Shown here: one piece after another, positions 61,900 through 64,000 of the stretch | Position numbering within the stretch: the first letter of the stretch is position 1 | How the letters are laid out: every line of letters begins with the position of its first letter | Assembly (NCBI RefSeq): GCF_000348945.1 | Contig: NZ_AOCK01000008.1 | Span: forward strand, 124,001 to 188,000 | Direction: 5' to 3' | DNA from: Paeniglutamicibacter gangotriensis Lz1y | Lineage (GTDB): Bacteria > Actinomycetota > Actinomycetes > Actinomycetales > Micrococcaceae | DNA: 64,000 bases | Notes under the pieces: generated by a model | The model's input: the letters and a program-made list of their open reading frames with translations, nothing else | Databases searched by the model: none | Told to the model about the DNA's origin: nothing | Made by a program: the position numbers and the translations under genes

Positions 61900-62109
61900 C
61901 TACCTGAGGGGCTCCACAAGTTGGTCGCCGACGACACCTTCGAATGGTGATCGTTCCGGTGCGTTCCGATGCAGAAAATGCGAGGCCAATGCCGCCCGAA
62001 TCGCCGGCTCCTCGACGCCATAAGCCTCCGATATCTGGCCCATCGTCCAACCCGCGGTGCGCAATTCTTGCAGCGTCGGATAGGCCGGCATGCCGAGTCG
62101 AGTTCCCAT
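61900..62109 (-). CDS. Small helix-turn-helix-like protein
   Basis: 69 residues. TLQELRTAGWTMGQISEAYGVEEPAIRAAL reads as a helix-turn-helix of the kind in small actinobacterial DNA-binding proteins (pattern: W-T-x-x-Q-I-x-E-x-Y-G-V-x-x-x-x-I). AAGGAG stands 9 nt before ATG 62109. The target is unknown. Convergent with the M50-like gene. Confidence 0.6.
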   Translation of the reverse strand: MGTRLGMPAYPTLQELRTAGWTMGQISEAYGVEEPAIRAALASHFLHRNAPERSPFEGVVGDQLVEPLR

Positions 62110-62273
62110 GGCCCTCAACTCCTTTTCTGTGTGGATCCGTGAGAACACTGAACCACACAGGTAGGACGATTTGGATGCAGGGCAGCTCGGTTCCGAGCCG
62201 GCACGGGGAGAGCCGGGGATTTGGCCTACGGTGGGACTAAGGGACAACACCTCAGGAAACAAGGAGACACACC

Positions 62274-63764
62274 ATGGCCATCTTTGAATATACGACGAAG
62301 CTCCCGTACCCACGGGAAAAGGTCTTCGCATGGTTCTCCCGCCCCGGGGCCTTGCCCCGGCTTTGGGCCCCTTACCTTGGGACAGTCAGCCAGGAACCGG
62401 ATATGGGCCTGGCCGTCGGCTCCCGGGCCGTCCTGGACGTGGCCGCCCCTGGCACCATGGGTACGGCACTGGCCGCTGCCACCGACCTCGGGGCCAGAAC
62501 GCTGGGACTGCCGGCGCGCATCGGCGCGCGGATCCCGTGGCGCGCCAAACACATTTCGCTGAACCCGGGTCACGATTTCACCGACATCATGGAATCCGGG
62601 CCGTTGGCCCGCTGGGAACACCAACATTTCTTTGCCGACGACGACCATCACACGCGCCCGGGCACGGTGATGCGCGATGTGGTCGAATTCGAACTACCGG
62701 TGCTCAGTAGATCCCCGTTCAATCGGGCACGCGCGCTCGCCGAGAAAGCGTTCATGCGTGAGCTGAACCAAGTCTTCAGGTACCGGGAAAGGATGCTGCG
62801 CGCCGACCTGGCCTTCCACGAGAACTACGCCTCCGAGCCCCTGGTGATTGCCGTGGCCGGGGCCTCGGGAGTGATCGGCACCCAGCTCTGTGCCCTCTTG
62901 GGCGGGGGCGGGCACCGCATCATCAAGCTGGTTCGTCACCGCAGCGAGGCCAACGGACACGATGCGGTCTTCTGGGACCCCGAGCGTGGGGTGTTGGATC
63001 CCGAGCAACTGCGCGATGTCGATGCTGTGGTGAATCTGGCCGGGCATACCATCGGCGGCAGGTTCACCGCGGACACCAAGGAAAAGATCTTATCCTCGCG
63101 CGTGCTGGGAACCGAGCTGCTCGCCGGCGCCTTGGCAACACTCGCGGCCGACGGTAAACAGCGCAGCTATATTGTGGCCTCGGGCATCGGAATTTACGGG
63201 GCCGCCCCGCACACCGGAATCCCGGTGCTGCCCCTGGATGAGGACACGGCACCGGGCACAGATTTCCTTGCCGAGGTCTGTACGGCGTGGGAGCAGGCCT
63301 GCGCGCCAGCTGCCGCGGCAGGGGTACGGGTAGTCAATGTCCGCACCGGGTTGGTGCAGACACCGGCCGGCGGCATCCTGGCGCAGATGCTGCCCCTCTA
63401 CGCACTGGGTCTGGGCGGGCCGCTGGGTACCGCTGCCTGGCAGTCCTGGATCGGGCTTGATGATGTGGTGGGGATCTATGCGCACGCGCTGCTCACCGAA
63501 TCACTGGCCGGCCCGGTCAACGCCGTGGCGCCGTACCCGGTGCAGTCAGAAGAATATGCAAGGACCCTAGGCAAGGTGCTGCGCCGCCCGGCCCGGATCC
63601 CGGTTCCCGGCTTCGCTCCCAAGCTTCTGCTGGGCAGCCAAGGAGCAGCGGAACTGGCCTTCTCCGACCAACGGGTGGCCAGTACTAAGATCGAGGCCAG
63701 CGGCTACGGCTTTCGGCAGCCGGAGCTGGAATCGGCGTTGCGCCACGTCCTGGGACATTCCTAG
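62274..63764 (+). CDS. SRPBCC-TIGR01777 epimerase fusion
   Basis: 496 residues. Residues 1-150 look like an SRPBCC/START-type domain (YTTKLPYPREKVFAWFSRPG). From ~190 an atypical SDR follows: IAVAGASGVIGTQLCALLGG is the NAD(P) loop and NLAGHTIGGRFTADTKEKIL the TIGR01777 block. YIVASGIGIYG and VNVRTGLVQTPAGGIL continue it. Proteins of the YfcH/SulA type lack a known substrate. AACAAGGAG precedes the ATG. Convergent with the partial gene at the right edge. Confidence 0.83.
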   Translation: MAIFEYTTKLPYPREKVFAWFSRPGALPRLWAPYLGTVSQEPDMGLAVGSRAVLDVAAPGTMGTALAAATDLGARTLGLPARIGARIPWRAKHISLNPGHDFTDIMESGPLARWEHQHFFADDDHHTRPGTVMRDVVEFELPVLSRSPFNRARALAEKAFMRELNQVFRYRERMLRADLAFHENYASEPLVIAVAGASGVIGTQLCALLGGGGHRIIKLVRHRSEANGHDAVFWDPERGVLDPEQLRDVDAVVNLAGHTIGGRFTADTKEKILSSRVLGTELLAGALATLAADGKQRSYIVASGIGIYGAAPHTGIPVLPLDEDTAPGTDFLAEVCTAWEQACAPAAAAGVRVVNVRTGLVQTPAGGILAQMLPLYALGLGGPLGTAAWQSWIGLDDVVGIYAHALLTESLAGPVNAVAPYPVQSEEYARTLGKVLRRPARIPVPGFAPKLLLGSQGAAELAFSDQRVASTKIEASGYGFRQPELESALRHVLGHS

Positions 63765-63778
63765 GGACGAGGAAGGAG

Positions 63779-64000
63779 CTAACGCCCGGAGCCGTGCCGC
63801 CTGCCGGTCACATAGGCAGCCACGGCACCCAGGGACCCTGCCAACAGACCCCAGGGGATGCCCGGGCCCTGAAGCTTCGATTCGGGGCGCAGCTGGCCTC
63901 CGGCGCGCATCCGCAGCTCGCGGGCTTCATCCCGGTCATCAAGCATCGCCAACTTGGCCTTGGCGATCCCACTGTCGTCGCGGGGCGGCAGCGCCAGCTC
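63779..64000 (-). CDS. Hypothetical membrane protein, C-terminal 73 residues, cut by window edge
   Basis: The minus-strand frame is open from the window edge to a TAG at 63779-63781. It reads a charged helical stretch (DSGIAKAKLAMLDDRDEARE), then IPWGLLAGSLGAVAAYVTG, a membrane segment, and an RRHGSGR tail. Codon use is normal. The N-terminus and family cannot be determined here. It is missed by simple start-to-stop searches because its start is outside. Confidence 0.6.
   Translation of the reverse strand, partial: ELALPPRDDSGIAKAKLAMLDDRDEARELRMRAGGQLRPESKLQGPGIPWGLLAGSLGAVAAYVTGRRHGSGR

Overview
The window is high-GC actinobacterial DNA. The gene types (Micrococcales-style heme uptake with an LAxTG-anchored heme protein, PucR and FadR regulators, MksBEF/JetABC, M50 and DUF305/DUF3105 proteins) suggest an Arthrobacter, Glutamicibacter or Paeniglutamicibacter relative; this is inferred from gene content, not from a marker gene. 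No rRNA, tRNA, CRISPR array or transposase was found.

Layout. 1-0.4 kb: a broken acetyltransferase runs off the left edge. 0.9-10.3 kb: a catabolic locus with a permease, class III CoA-transferase, PucR regulator, GABA/5-aminovalerate-type aminotransferase, glutaryl-CoA-dehydrogenase-like enzyme, semialdehyde dehydrogenase and 3-hydroxyacyl-CoA dehydrogenase. Together these fit 5-aminovalerate/glutarate breakdown toward crotonyl-CoA (or GABA breakdown). 10.3-13.7 kb: small housekeeping genes. 13.8-20.8 kb: a heme-iron locus with siderophore-interacting protein, HmuVUT ABC importer, a large wall-anchored HtaA-type protein and heme oxygenase, with DtxR/IdeR-like boxes at both edges. 20.8-23.7 kb: two 3-methyladenine glycosylases and a CmtR-like metal sensor in an operon with a CDF exporter.

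23.65-34.05 kb: an accessory block. It carries an amine or amino-acid permease, cytochrome P450, [3Fe-4S] ferredoxin, ferredoxin reductase, glutamine-synthetase-like gamma-glutamylamide synthetase, a leaderless-protein SBP fold, two class I amidotransferase hydrolases, and a convergent soluble Cache-domain protein plus FadR-type regulator. The block is flanked by a 76-bp direct repeat made of the 3' end of the CDF gene, the usual footprint of integration at a gene end, although no recombinase is present. The content resembles mycobacterial cyclic-amine (piperidine/morpholine) P450 clusters fused with the Puu gamma-glutamyl route. Its products could feed the 5-aminovalerate/GABA genes at 5-9 kb; that link is inference.

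34-39.5 kb: VanZ-like protein, a MacB/FtsX-type ABC system, an alkyltransferase and an ECF sigma factor. 39.5-45 kb: JetABC (MksFEB, Wadjet-type condensin) with no JetD nuclease beside it. 45-53.4 kb: deacetylase-like lipoprotein, aldo/keto reductase, a TM0106-type nuclease-helicase, an MFS exporter and a hydrolase. 53.5-64 kb: lipoprotein, glutaminase-STAS-cNMP fusion, SGNH hydrolase, acyl-CoA synthetase, a DUF305/DUF3105 cluster, M50-like membrane protein, a TIGR01777 epimerase and a partial gene at the right edge.
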